Positions 46,936 through 57,653 of a DNA stretch of 64,000 bases are shown here, in pieces. The DNA is from Thalassovita gelatinovora. GTDB lineage: Bacteria > Pseudomonadota > Alphaproteobacteria > Rhodobacterales > Rhodobacteraceae. The stretch lies in the NCBI RefSeq assembly GCF_001458355.1, contig NZ_CYSA01000003.1:186001-250000 (forward strand), written 5' to 3'. The notes under the pieces are model-generated. The model was given only the letters and a program-made list of their open reading frames with translations, was not told where the DNA came from and did no database searches. Each line of letters begins with the position of its first letter. Position 1 is the first letter of the stretch. The position numbers and the translations under genes are program-made.

Positions 46936-48405
46936 ATGACCGCGCCGATTTCCATCCGTTTTGTTGAAACCGATCTCGATACCATCGCGACCCAGAAAGG
47001 CCGGGTGGCGGTAATCGTCGATGGCGAAGGCAAACTGGATCCCGGCGCGCGCCGGGTGAACCGCCTGACCAAAGGGGCGCTGGCCCGCTTCGCTGGATCG
47101 GACCGGTTCGCAAAAATGAAGGACGGGCAGATCGCAACGATCGCTTTTCCGGTCGGAATGGAAGCCGAGGCTTTGGATATTTTGCGCCTGCCGCGCAATC
47201 CCCAGCCCGATCTCGCCCGCAAGGGCGGTGCGGCTTTGGCCAAAGCGAAAGCAAGCAAGGCACAGCTGATCCTTGCTGGCAATCTGCGCCGTGTCGATGA
47301 TCTCGCCCTCGGTCTGGCGCTGCGCGGATATGCCTTCACCGACCACAAGACAGATAATCAAGACCCAATGGAAGCCACTGTAATCGCTTGTTCCAAACCG
47401 GACGAGGCAAGCGCGGCTGCCGCCCCCTTGCTCAGCGTTGCCGAAGGCGTGTTTTTCACCCGCGATCTGGTCAGCGAACCGGCCAATGTGTTGACGACTA
47501 CCGAATTCGCCGACCGGCTGCAGGCAATGGCCGATCTAGGCCTGAAGGTGGAGATTCTGGAAGAGGACGCGTTGGAAAAACTGGGCATGGGCAGCCTGTT
47601 ATCGGTGGGTCAAGGCAGCGTCAGCCCCTCCAAGGTGGTGGTGATGCAGTGGCAAGGTGGTGAAAAGGACGCGGCCCCCTTGGCCTTGGTCGGCAAAGGG
47701 GTGGTGTTCGATACCGGCGGGATCAGCCTGAAACCCGCCGCCGGCATGGAAGACATGACCATGGACATGGGCGGCGCGGGCGTGGTCGCGGGCGTGATGC
47801 GCGCGCTGGCCTTGCGCAAGGCCAAGGCCAATGTCGTCGGGCTGGTCGGGCTGGTGGAAAATATGCCTTCGGGCAATGCCACTCGTCCCGGCGACGTGGT
47901 CAAATCGATGAAGGGCGACACCATCGAAGTGATCAACACCGATGCCGAGGGCCGTTTGGTTCTGGCCGATGTGTTGTGGTATGCACAAGACCGGTTCAAT
48001 CCGGCCGGTGTGATCGATTTGGCAACCCTGACCGGCGCGATCATCGTCGGATTGGGGCATGAAAATGCCGGCGTGTTTTCCAATGATGACGCCTTGTGCA
48101 GGGATTTTCTGAAAGCTGCCGAAGCCGAAGGTGAAGGCGCTTGGCGGATGCCGCTGGGCCAAGCTTATGACGACATGATCAAATCGCAAATTGCGGATAT
48201 CAAGAATACCGGCGGACGTCCCGCCGGGTCGATCACGGCGGCACAGTTTCTGCAACGCTTCATCAAGGCTGACATGCCTTGGATCCATCTGGATATCGCC
48301 GGCGTGGCCAGCGTGAAGGCGGAAACGAAATATGCCCCCAAGGGTGCGACGGGCTGGGGCGTGATGGCGCTGAACCGGCTGGTGGCCGATAAGTTCGAGG
48401 GATAA
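46936..48405 (+). CDS. pepA: Leucyl aminopeptidase
   Basis: 489 residues from ATG 46936, with AGGAG 8 bases upstream. The M17 catalytic domain is complete: VGKGVVFDTGGISLKPAAGMEDMTMDMGGAG and the NTDAEGRLVLAD signature, with metal-binding Lys, Asp and Glu residues in place. It removes N-terminal residues from peptides in the cytoplasm; some homologues also bind DNA. The N-terminal non-catalytic domain is of normal size. holC follows after 6 bases, a conserved pair. Confidence 0.94.
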   Translation: MTAPISIRFVETDLDTIATQKGRVAVIVDGEGKLDPGARRVNRLTKGALARFAGSDRFAKMKDGQIATIAFPVGMEAEALDILRLPRNPQPDLARKGGAALAKAKASKAQLILAGNLRRVDDLALGLALRGYAFTDHKTDNQDPMEATVIACSKPDEASAAAAPLLSVAEGVFFTRDLVSEPANVLTTTEFADRLQAMADLGLKVEILEEDALEKLGMGSLLSVGQGSVSPSKVVVMQWQGGEKDAAPLALVGKGVVFDTGGISLKPAAGMEDMTMDMGGAGVVAGVMRALALRKAKANVVGLVGLVENMPSGNATRPGDVVKSMKGDTIEVINTDAEGRLVLADVLWYAQDRFNPAGVIDLATLTGAIIVGLGHENAGVFSNDDALCRDFLKAAEAEGEGAWRMPLGQAYDDMIKSQIADIKNTGGRPAGSITAAQFLQRFIKADMPWIHLDIAGVASVKAETKYAPKGATGWGVMALNRLVADKFEG

Positions 48406-48411
48406 TCCCTT

Positions 48412-48873
48412 ATGGGAGCTGCGTTTTTCTATCATCTGACCCGCGCACCGCTAGAAGCGACCCTGCCCATGTTATTGGGCAAATCGCTTGGGGCGGGTTG
48501 GAAGGTAGTGGTGCGCGGCCCCAACCGCGCCCGGATGGAATGGCTGGATCAGAAACTTTGGCTAGGGCCAGAGGATGCGTTTTTGCCGCACGGTTTATCG
48601 GGTGGGCCGCATGACGCGCACCAACCCGTGTTGTTGACGGTGGCGGGGGAAGCGGCTGGAAATAACCCGGCCTGCCTGATGGCGATCGACGGCGCAGAGG
48701 TCGCAACAAAAGAGGTGCAGACGTTGGAACGTGTTTGCATCCTGTTCGACGGCACCGACGAAGAGGCGGTGCAGGTCGCGCGCGGCCAGTGGAAAGCGCT
48801 CACCAGCGCGGGCTGTTCGGCGCAATACTGGTCCGAGGAAACGGGCCGGTGGGAGAAAAAAGCGGAAAGCTGA
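48412..48873 (+). CDS. holC: DNA polymerase III subunit chi
   Basis: 153 residues. The opening FFYHLTRAPLEATLPMLLGKSLGAGWKVVVRG and EWLDQKLWLGPEDAFLPHG blocks match HolC, the chi subunit that links the clamp loader to single-strand-binding protein. Location right after pepA supports the call. From memory most alphaproteobacteria lack the partner psi, so chi is presumed to act alone in this lineage. Confidence 0.87.
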   Translation: MGAAFFYHLTRAPLEATLPMLLGKSLGAGWKVVVRGPNRARMEWLDQKLWLGPEDAFLPHGLSGGPHDAHQPVLLTVAGEAAGNNPACLMAIDGAEVATKEVQTLERVCILFDGTDEEAVQVARGQWKALTSAGCSAQYWSEETGRWEKKAES

Positions 48874-48921
48874 ACCCTAAAAGGGCGGCACCGACAACCG
48901 TGTTATCCCGATCAGAAAACA

Positions 48922-48948
48922 GGGCGAAATCCGTGTCAGATTTCACCC
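48922..48948 (-). terminator. Terminator-like hairpin downstream of the SYLF gene
   Basis: GGG-GAAATC and GATTTC-CCC pair (one internal mismatch) across a 7-base loop. Read on the minus strand the stem is followed by TGTTTTC, 9 bases after the SYLF stop. It could also mark the end of holC. Confidence 0.55.
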
Positions 48949-48956
48949 ATCAGATA

Positions 48957-49517
48957 TCAGGGAATGATCCGCGTGTATTTCACGCCTTCCAAGGTCGCCC
49001 CGGCCATCAGCCCGGCTTGGCCAAAGATCACCGCCACGACCGGGCTGGACGATGTCGTGGTTTCGGCCCGCATGTTGCCGCCTTTGTCGTTCAGCGCATA
49101 CTCCACATCGGCACCCGCCGCCCAGCCGGGGGAATGGCGAAACCGCGTCAGCGCATCTTCGGTCATGAAGAACAGAACATGCGCAAATTGCTGCGCCCCG
49201 ATCTGCAACCCGATGCTGCCCTTGGTCGACGAATAATAATCCACCGTCACCCCATCGACGCGCAGCGCACCACGGCCATAGCCGCCGCCGATGCCGAAAC
49301 CAGCCTCGGTAACCAGCGGCATCACCAGTTGTCCATTGGATTTGTCGGCCAGATCCCGTGTGTTGGGGTAAGTGGAATAGAGATAGTCTAGCGTCTTATC
49401 GACCCGTGCGTCGATCTTGGGGCCGGCGCTGCTGCCCACGCCATTCCCGCAAGCTGCGGTCACTCCTGCACCTGCCAAAGCCGCAAGCGTAAAGCCGCGT
49501 CGTGAAAACTGTGTCAT
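48957..49517 (-). CDS. SYLF (YSC84-like) domain lipoprotein
   Basis: 186 residues. The N-terminus MTQFSRRGFTLAALAGAGVT combines a twin-arginine motif with a lipobox ending AAC, so it is a predicted Tat-exported lipoprotein. The SYLF part includes AGFGIGGGYGRGALRVDG and TKGSIGLQIGAQQFAHVLFFMTEDALTRF; related domains bind phosphoinositides or lipids. Role in bacteria is unclear. It is downstream of, and on the same strand as, hemB but in the reverse order (hemB is 110 bases upstream). Confidence 0.8.
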   Translation of the reverse strand: MTQFSRRGFTLAALAGAGVTAACGNGVGSSAGPKIDARVDKTLDYLYSTYPNTRDLADKSNGQLVMPLVTEAGFGIGGGYGRGALRVDGVTVDYYSSTKGSIGLQIGAQQFAHVLFFMTEDALTRFRHSPGWAAGADVEYALNDKGGNMRAETTTSSSPVVAVIFGQAGLMAGATLEGVKYTRIIP

Positions 49518-49626
49518 GATATCGCCTGTTCATTGCCTGACTGCTGCCGACTATGCTGCCGGTTCCTGCGTTTAGTATAAACGCAGGAACGCGCCCTGTC
49601 ACGTCCAACCCTCAAACGTCGGCAGG

Positions 49627-50634
49627 TTACCGCAGGCCGTGCAATTTCTTCGCAACCGCGGGAGCAAAATAAGTCAGGATGCCATCGCAACCGGCCCGTT
49701 TGAAGCACAGCAGGCTTTCCATCATCGCCTTTTCGCCGTCGATCCAGCCGTTCAGGGCGGCGGCCTGTATCATCGCGTATTCGCCCGACACCTGATAGGC
49801 ATAGGTCGGCACCGCGAAACGGTCCTTCACCCGGCGGCAGATATCCAGATAGGGCATGCCGGGCTTGACCATCACCATGTCGGCGCCTTCGCTCAGATCG
49901 CGCTCGATCAGGCGCAAGGCTTCGTCGGTATTGCCGGGGTTCATCTGATAGGTTGTCTTGTCGCCCTTCAGTGCGCCACTGGCGCCCACTGCATCGCGGA
50001 ACGGACCATAAAAGGCGCTGGCATATTTGGCCGAATAAGACAGCAGCATGGTGTCCTGAAACCCTTCGGATTCCAGCATGTCGCGCATCGCGCCGATGCG
50101 GCCATCCATCATGTCCGACGGTCCGATGATATCGATCCCGGCGCGGGCCTGCGATAACGCCTGTTTCACCAAGGCATCAACCGTTTCGTCATTGATGATC
50201 TTGCCATCGACAACAAATCCATCATGACCATCGGCACTGTAGGGATCCAGCGCGACATCTGACATGACCGCGATATCAATCCCGGCGTCCTTGATCGCGC
50301 GGCTGGCACGGTTGGACAGGTTGTCGGGGTTCCATGCCTCTTCACAGGTCGAGGTCTTCAGCGCCGGGTCGGTATAGGGAAACAGGCAAATCACCGGGAT
50401 TCCCAGATCGGCGGCTTCGCGTGCCGCCTCGACGATCTTGTCGACAGAACGGCGCATCACGCCGGGCATCGACGCAACCGGTTCTTCCACCCCTTCGCCA
50501 TCGCGTACGAAGACCGGCCAAATCAGATCACCGACCCCCAAAGTGTTTTCCTGCACCAACGCCCTGATCTGTGGCGATTGACGAGTGCGGCGGAACCGGG
50601 TTTTGGGGAAGGGGGCTTGGCCGAGATGTGACAT
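49627..50634 (-). CDS. hemB: Delta-aminolevulinic acid dehydratase (porphobilinogen synthase)
   Basis: 335 residues from ATG 50634. The Schiff-base lysine lies in MLLSYSAKYASAFYGPFRDA, and the metal region reads DVALDPYSADGHDG, the aspartate-rich (magnesium-type) version without zinc-binding cysteines. It joins two 5-aminolevulinate molecules in tetrapyrrole synthesis. The open frame extends 63 codons upstream without a good start. An ACATGG-GTG-CCATGT palindrome lies 23 bases upstream and may be an operator. Confidence 0.94.
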   Translation of the reverse strand: MSHLGQAPFPKTRFRRTRQSPQIRALVQENTLGVGDLIWPVFVRDGEGVEEPVASMPGVMRRSVDKIVEAAREAADLGIPVICLFPYTDPALKTSTCEEAWNPDNLSNRASRAIKDAGIDIAVMSDVALDPYSADGHDGFVVDGKIINDETVDALVKQALSQARAGIDIIGPSDMMDGRIGAMRDMLESEGFQDTMLLSYSAKYASAFYGPFRDAVGASGALKGDKTTYQMNPGNTDEALRLIERDLSEGADMVMVKPGMPYLDICRRVKDRFAVPTYAYQVSGEYAMIQAAALNGWIDGEKAMMESLLCFKRAGCDGILTYFAPAVAKKLHGLR

Positions 50635-50656
50635 GAACGCGTCCTTTCTGATTGCG

Positions 50657-50671
50657 ACATGGGTGCCATGT
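50657..50671. promoter_or_regulatory. Perfect inverted repeat upstream of hemB
   Basis: ACATGG-GTG-CCATGT has perfect 6-base arms and a 3-base centre. It is between the divergent hemB and membrane protein genes. It does not match the FnrL, PpsR or Irr patterns I know. Confidence 0.4.
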
Positions 50672-51306
50672 AATTTCCCGCATCTCAAGGGTAGGAATTG
50701 CCGCGCGGGCAAAGTATGCAGACGATAACGAATTGACGGGAAGCACAAGCTTGAGCTGGTATCAGACGCTGAATGAAGTTTTGGATTTGCGATCCTTTTC
50801 GAACCTGTGGTTCTGGATCGCATTGGCCGTAATGTGGTCCAGCGCCAGTCATTGGGTTCTGGGCGTGCCTTTTGACATGGTGATCCGCGCGGCGCGCAAT
50901 GGCGAACAGGCGCAAATCGATCTGGAAGATATGGCGCGGATCAATATCAACAGACAGCTCTATATCGCGGATGTGTCGGGGCTTTGGATTTTGGGTTTCG
51001 CCTGTTTCCTGCTGACATCAATGATGATTCTGGGCTTTTCCTATGATTTGCAGATCGCCCAGGCGCTGTTTTGTCTGGCCTTTCCGATGGCGATTGTCCG
51101 GATACTCGCACTAAGAACCGCCCGGTGTATCCACGCCGAAGAAGCCACCGGTGCACTGTTGCGCAAACGATTGAGCCGACAACGACTCTGGACCCAGGTG
51201 ATTGGAATGATATCCATTTTCATCACCTCGATGTGGGGGATCTATTCCTCTTTGTCGGACCGGTTCAACGAAGACCATTTCAAACCTCTGGGATACAACA
51301 TCTTCC

Positions 51307-54765
<3,459 letters not shown>

Positions 54766-54874
54766 CGCGGCAAGGCAGGATTTCAGCCCTAAAGCCTTCG
54801 CGTTTTACTGTTTGAGCAGTCCAGATAAAGCCTTTTTAGACCTGAAAGTTCCAACGTTGAGTGCAGCGTGCGCT

Positions 54875-56026
54875 TTAAACTTTTGTCGCCAGAAAATCTT
54901 GGATCTTGGGCGCGATCCAGTCCCATAGAACTGGTGCGCCATGGGCGATTTTTGCCCCGACACGGGCCGAAATCGTTTCAAAATCAACGTCATAATCGAT
55001 CCACGAGCCACCGCCAGACGCCAAGTTCTGGTTCGGCGGCTGGAACCGGTCCAGCGCCTTGGCGAAACGCGCATCCGCCGTTTCGTTTGCTTCGAATTCC
55101 AGCCAAAGCGCCAGCAATTCTTCGGCTTGGCCTTCAGGCAGAAGTCCGAAAATCCGTCGCGCCGCCGCCACTTCTTCGGCTTCCTTCACCGCCGCGTCGT
55201 AATCGCCGAAAATAGGTGCGTCGCCAGCATCGATTTCGACCAGATCATGGATCAGCAACATCCGGATCACCCGCGCGATATCGACCCCGGTATCGGCGTG
55301 TTCGGCCAGGACAAGCGCATAAAGCGCCAGATGCCAGCTATGTTCGGCGCTGTTTTCAAACCGGCTGCCGCCGGCAATCCGGGTAGCGCGGTAAATCGAT
55401 TTCAACGCATCCGCTTCGTTGAGAAAGGCAATACGCCGGGATAGATCCGAACCGGTCAGTGCGGCATTATCCATCAACACCTGAACCTGCAGGTGCATAT
55501 CGGACCAATCCCGGTGCAAATGCCGCGCCCGGCCGGTCGCCAGATTGCCCCGTACCACCGCAATCTGATCAATGGGTGGCGTTTCAGGCGATACCGCCTG
55601 AATGATCGGTTGAACATGATCCATATGCTTGGCCAGGCGGGCCGCATCGGTGTCACAGGTTTCAAATTCGTCCCACAGCGCGCGCAGTTGCTGCGCCTGA
55701 TCGCAAGGCAAAAGGCCGAAAAGACGCTCTGCGGCGCGACGTTCAGCCCGGGCAATGGCATCGGGGTCGTGGTCTTCATGGATGGGATGATCACCAGCAT
55801 CGATTTCGACCAGATCGTGCAGAAGGATCATCGCGATTGCCCGATCCCGCAGCACAGGATCAAAGCCCGGCGGCAGCATCACCAGCGCATACAGCGCCGC
55901 GTGCCAACTGTGTTCGGCGGAATTTTCCGGCCGCGACAGATCTTGCAGGCGATTTTGCCGGTCGATCTGTTTCAGCCGACATGCTTCGGTCAGAAAGCCA
56001 AGCTGCGCATCGAGCCGCGGATTCAT
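54875..56026 (-). CDS. Tandem HD-domain phosphohydrolase (YfbR/HDDC2-like, duplicated)
   Basis: 383 residues made of two copies of a YfbR/HDDC2-like HD domain, offset by exactly 190 residues. Copy 1 has ENSAEHSWHAALYALV (H39, H42) and LLHDLVEIDAGD (H70-D71); copy 2 has ENSAEHSWHLALYALV (H229, H232) and LIHDLVEIDAGD (H260-D261). Both metal sites look intact. Single-domain relatives are 5'-deoxynucleotidases. The substrate is unknown. The start overlaps the 79-residue gene by 4 bases. Confidence 0.82.
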   Translation of the reverse strand: MNPRLDAQLGFLTEACRLKQIDRQNRLQDLSRPENSAEHSWHAALYALVMLPPGFDPVLRDRAIAMILLHDLVEIDAGDHPIHEDHDPDAIARAERRAAERLFGLLPCDQAQQLRALWDEFETCDTDAARLAKHMDHVQPIIQAVSPETPPIDQIAVVRGNLATGRARHLHRDWSDMHLQVQVLMDNAALTGSDLSRRIAFLNEADALKSIYRATRIAGGSRFENSAEHSWHLALYALVLAEHADTGVDIARVIRMLLIHDLVEIDAGDAPIFGDYDAAVKEAEEVAAARRIFGLLPEGQAEELLALWLEFEANETADARFAKALDRFQPPNQNLASGGGSWIDYDVDFETISARVGAKIAHGAPVLWDWIAPKIQDFLATKV

Positions 56027-56262
56027 TCCGACGTGTTCTTGGCTTGTGCCAAAGCACGCGCTAGGCGGGTTTCGAGGAATTTTCGCGCCCTCTTTTCCGC
56101 CAGACGCACGCGCACGGCTGTCATGAATGCCTCTTGTGTGGTTTGCGATGAGGCCCCCAACTGCTTGGCGACCTGATCGATCAGATCGACATCGTCCAGC
56201 GCCTCGACCGCGTCAATCACATCCTTGGCCAGTGCATCGGCAAGATCCTCGGCTACGCTCAT
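56023..56262 (-). CDS. Small conserved protein of unknown function
   Basis: 79 residues, acidic in the first half (MSVAEDLADALAKDVIDAVEALDDVDLIDQVAKQL) and basic in the second (RVRLAEKRARKFLETRLARALAQ), strongly helical. No domain recognised. It overlaps the double-HD gene by 4 bases and follows the alpha/beta hydrolase gene by 7 bases, so it is the middle gene of a three-gene unit. A helical adaptor or regulatory role is possible but unsupported. Confidence 0.6.
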   Translation of the reverse strand: MSVAEDLADALAKDVIDAVEALDDVDLIDQVAKQLGASSQTTQEAFMTAVRVRLAEKRARKFLETRLARALAQAKNTSE

Positions 56263-56269
56263 CGTGACC

Positions 56270-56926
56270 TCAACGGGTGTTTTCGGTCAAACGGCGTTTC
56301 ACATAATCGGAAACGGTGCCGATCATCTGATCCATATGTTCGGGCTTTTCAAAGAAATGACCCGCACCATCCACCTGTTCATGGGTGATGGTGATGCCCT
56401 TTTGTTCGTGCAGTTTGTTCACCAGAGACACCGTATCGGCAGGCGGCGCGACGCGGTCGGCGCTGCCATTGATGATCAGACCCGAACTGGGGCAGGGGGC
56501 GAGGAAGGAAAAGTCGTACATATTCGCAGGCGGTGCCACCGAGATGAAACCGGTGATTTCTGGACGCCGCATCAAAAGCTGCATGCCGATCCAGGCGCCA
56601 AAGCTGAATCCGGCGACCCAGCAATGTTTCGAATTGGAATTCATCGATTGCAGATAATCCAGCGCCGAAGCCGCATCGCTGAGTTCGCCGATGCCCTGAT
56701 CATATTCGCCCTGGCTGCGCCCGACGCCGCGGAAATTGAACCGCAATACGGTGAAGCCCATATTATAAAAGGCATAATGCAGATTATAGACCACCTTGTT
56801 ATTCATCGTTCCGCCAAATTGCGGATGCGGGTGCAGAACGATGGCGATCGGCGCATCGCGGTCTTTTTGCGGGTGATAGCGACCTTCAAGACGGCCTTCG
56901 GGACCGGGAAAAATAACCTCGGGCAT
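56270..56926 (-). CDS. Alpha/beta hydrolase
   Basis: 218 residues. The fold is opened by HPHPQFGGTMNNKVV and FRGVGRSQGEYDQG; the nucleophile elbow is GFSFGAW (Ser), an acidic residue lies in NGSADRVAPP, and the histidine is in GAGHFFEKPEH. This set matches the small esterase/dienelactone-hydrolase-like group. Substrate unknown. It is the first gene of a minus-strand unit with the 79-residue gene and the double-HD gene, and is divergent from iscR. Confidence 0.82.
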   Translation of the reverse strand: MPEVIFPGPEGRLEGRYHPQKDRDAPIAIVLHPHPQFGGTMNNKVVYNLHYAFYNMGFTVLRFNFRGVGRSQGEYDQGIGELSDAASALDYLQSMNSNSKHCWVAGFSFGAWIGMQLLMRRPEITGFISVAPPANMYDFSFLAPCPSSGLIINGSADRVAPPADTVSLVNKLHEQKGITITHEQVDGAGHFFEKPEHMDQMIGTVSDYVKRRLTENTR

Positions 56927-56964
56927 GGGATGCCTGTCTCCTTCAAACAGTGCGGCGGTTATTC

Positions 56965-56981
56965 TTGACGAATTCGCTCAA
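56965..56981. promoter_or_regulatory. IscR-like palindrome over the -35 of iscR-suf
   Basis: TTGACGAATTCGCTCAA keeps 14 of 17 positions of the recalled IscR type-1 consensus YYGACTRWWWYAGTCRR; seen another way it is TTGA-N9-TCAA, like a RirA-type iron box. IscR autoregulation is the simplest reading, by analogy with other iscR genes. Confidence 0.5.
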
Positions 56982-56993
56982 GCACTCTAGAAT
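56965..56993 (+). promoter_or_regulatory. Sigma-70-type promoter of the iscR-suf operon
   Basis: TTGACG (56965-56970) and TAGAAT (56988-56993) with the ideal 17-base spacer, 93 bases before the iscR start. The -35 overlaps one palindrome and the -10 another, so two regulators could compete here with RNA polymerase. Confidence 0.7.
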
Positions 56994-57001
56994 TGTTCTA
57001 A
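56987..57001. promoter_or_regulatory. Irr/ICE-type box over the -10 of iscR-suf
   Basis: CTAGAATTGTTCTAA differs from the recalled Irr (ICE) consensus TTAGAA-N3-TTCTAA at one position. TAGAA and TTCTA are perfect arms around TTG. It covers the -10 hexamer, a location suited to repression by Irr in iron-poor conditions. Confidence 0.6.
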
Positions 57002-57085
57002 ATTGTCGGCTATTACGCCGGATGGCTGCAAGCGGGATAAGCCTTGCGGGCGGTATCGTCAATCAGTTCGCAAAGGAAGCGCACG

Positions 57086-57547
57086 GTGAAACTCAGTACC
57101 AAGGGCCGTTATGCCATGGTTGCGCTGGCAGATATCGCATTGCAAGAGGGCGGTGCGCTGGTAACGCTGGGCGACATTTCCAAACGACAGGACATTTCGC
57201 TGCCCTATCTGGAACAGTTGTTCGTCAAGTTGAGGCGGGCTGGACTGGTCGAATCGGTGCGTGGTCCCGGGGGCGGATACCGGTTGGCCCGTGCGCCCAG
57301 CGATATCCGTGTGGTCGAAGTGTTGGCGGCGGTCGATGAATCGGTAGACGCGATGCACAAAGGGGCTGGCGCCAGCGGCGCGGCGTCAGGATCGAAGGCG
57401 CAATCGGTGACCAACCGGCTGTGGCAAAGCCTGTCGGCCCATGTCTATGTCTTCCTGCATCAAGCCCGGCTGTCCGATGTGGTGGAAAACAGCTTGGCCC
57501 CTTGCCCGGCAGTACCGCATCTGTTCGACGTGGTGGATGAGGAATGA
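57086..57547 (+). CDS. iscR: Rrf2 family regulator IscR
   Basis: 153 residues from GTG 57086 (AAGGA about 9 bases upstream). The winged-helix domain KLSTKGRYAMVALADIALQ to GLVESVRGPGGGYRLARAPSDIRV is typical of IscR. The cluster-binding loop has no cysteine (VDAMHKGAGASGAASGSKAQS), where E. coli IscR has three; the only cysteine is C140 (NSLAPCPAV). This matches the unusual Rhodobacter-type IscR reported to bind its cluster with a single cysteine. It heads the suf operon and should control it and itself. A 15-base palindrome lies between it and the next gene. Confidence 0.85.
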   Translation: MKLSTKGRYAMVALADIALQEGGALVTLGDISKRQDISLPYLEQLFVKLRRAGLVESVRGPGGGYRLARAPSDIRVVEVLAAVDESVDAMHKGAGASGAASGSKAQSVTNRLWQSLSAHVYVFLHQARLSDVVENSLAPCPAVPHLFDVVDEE

Positions 57548-57590
57548 CAGCGCCTTTGGCATATCGGTACGCCTGCTGCGGGCAGGATCA

Positions 57591-57605
57591 GGGGGCGCTG
57601 CCCCC
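57591..57605. repeat. Palindrome GGGGGC-GCT-GCCCCC, copy 2
   Basis: It is the exact reverse complement of the core at 11327-11341. It lies in the 106-base gap between iscR and the cysteine desulfurase, next to a CCTGC/GCAGG hairpin, and may form a stem in the operon transcript. Confidence 0.65.
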
Positions 57606-57653
57606 ATCGTCCAATGGGCGGAGTATTTCTGCCAAGATGAAACGGGGATTGTG

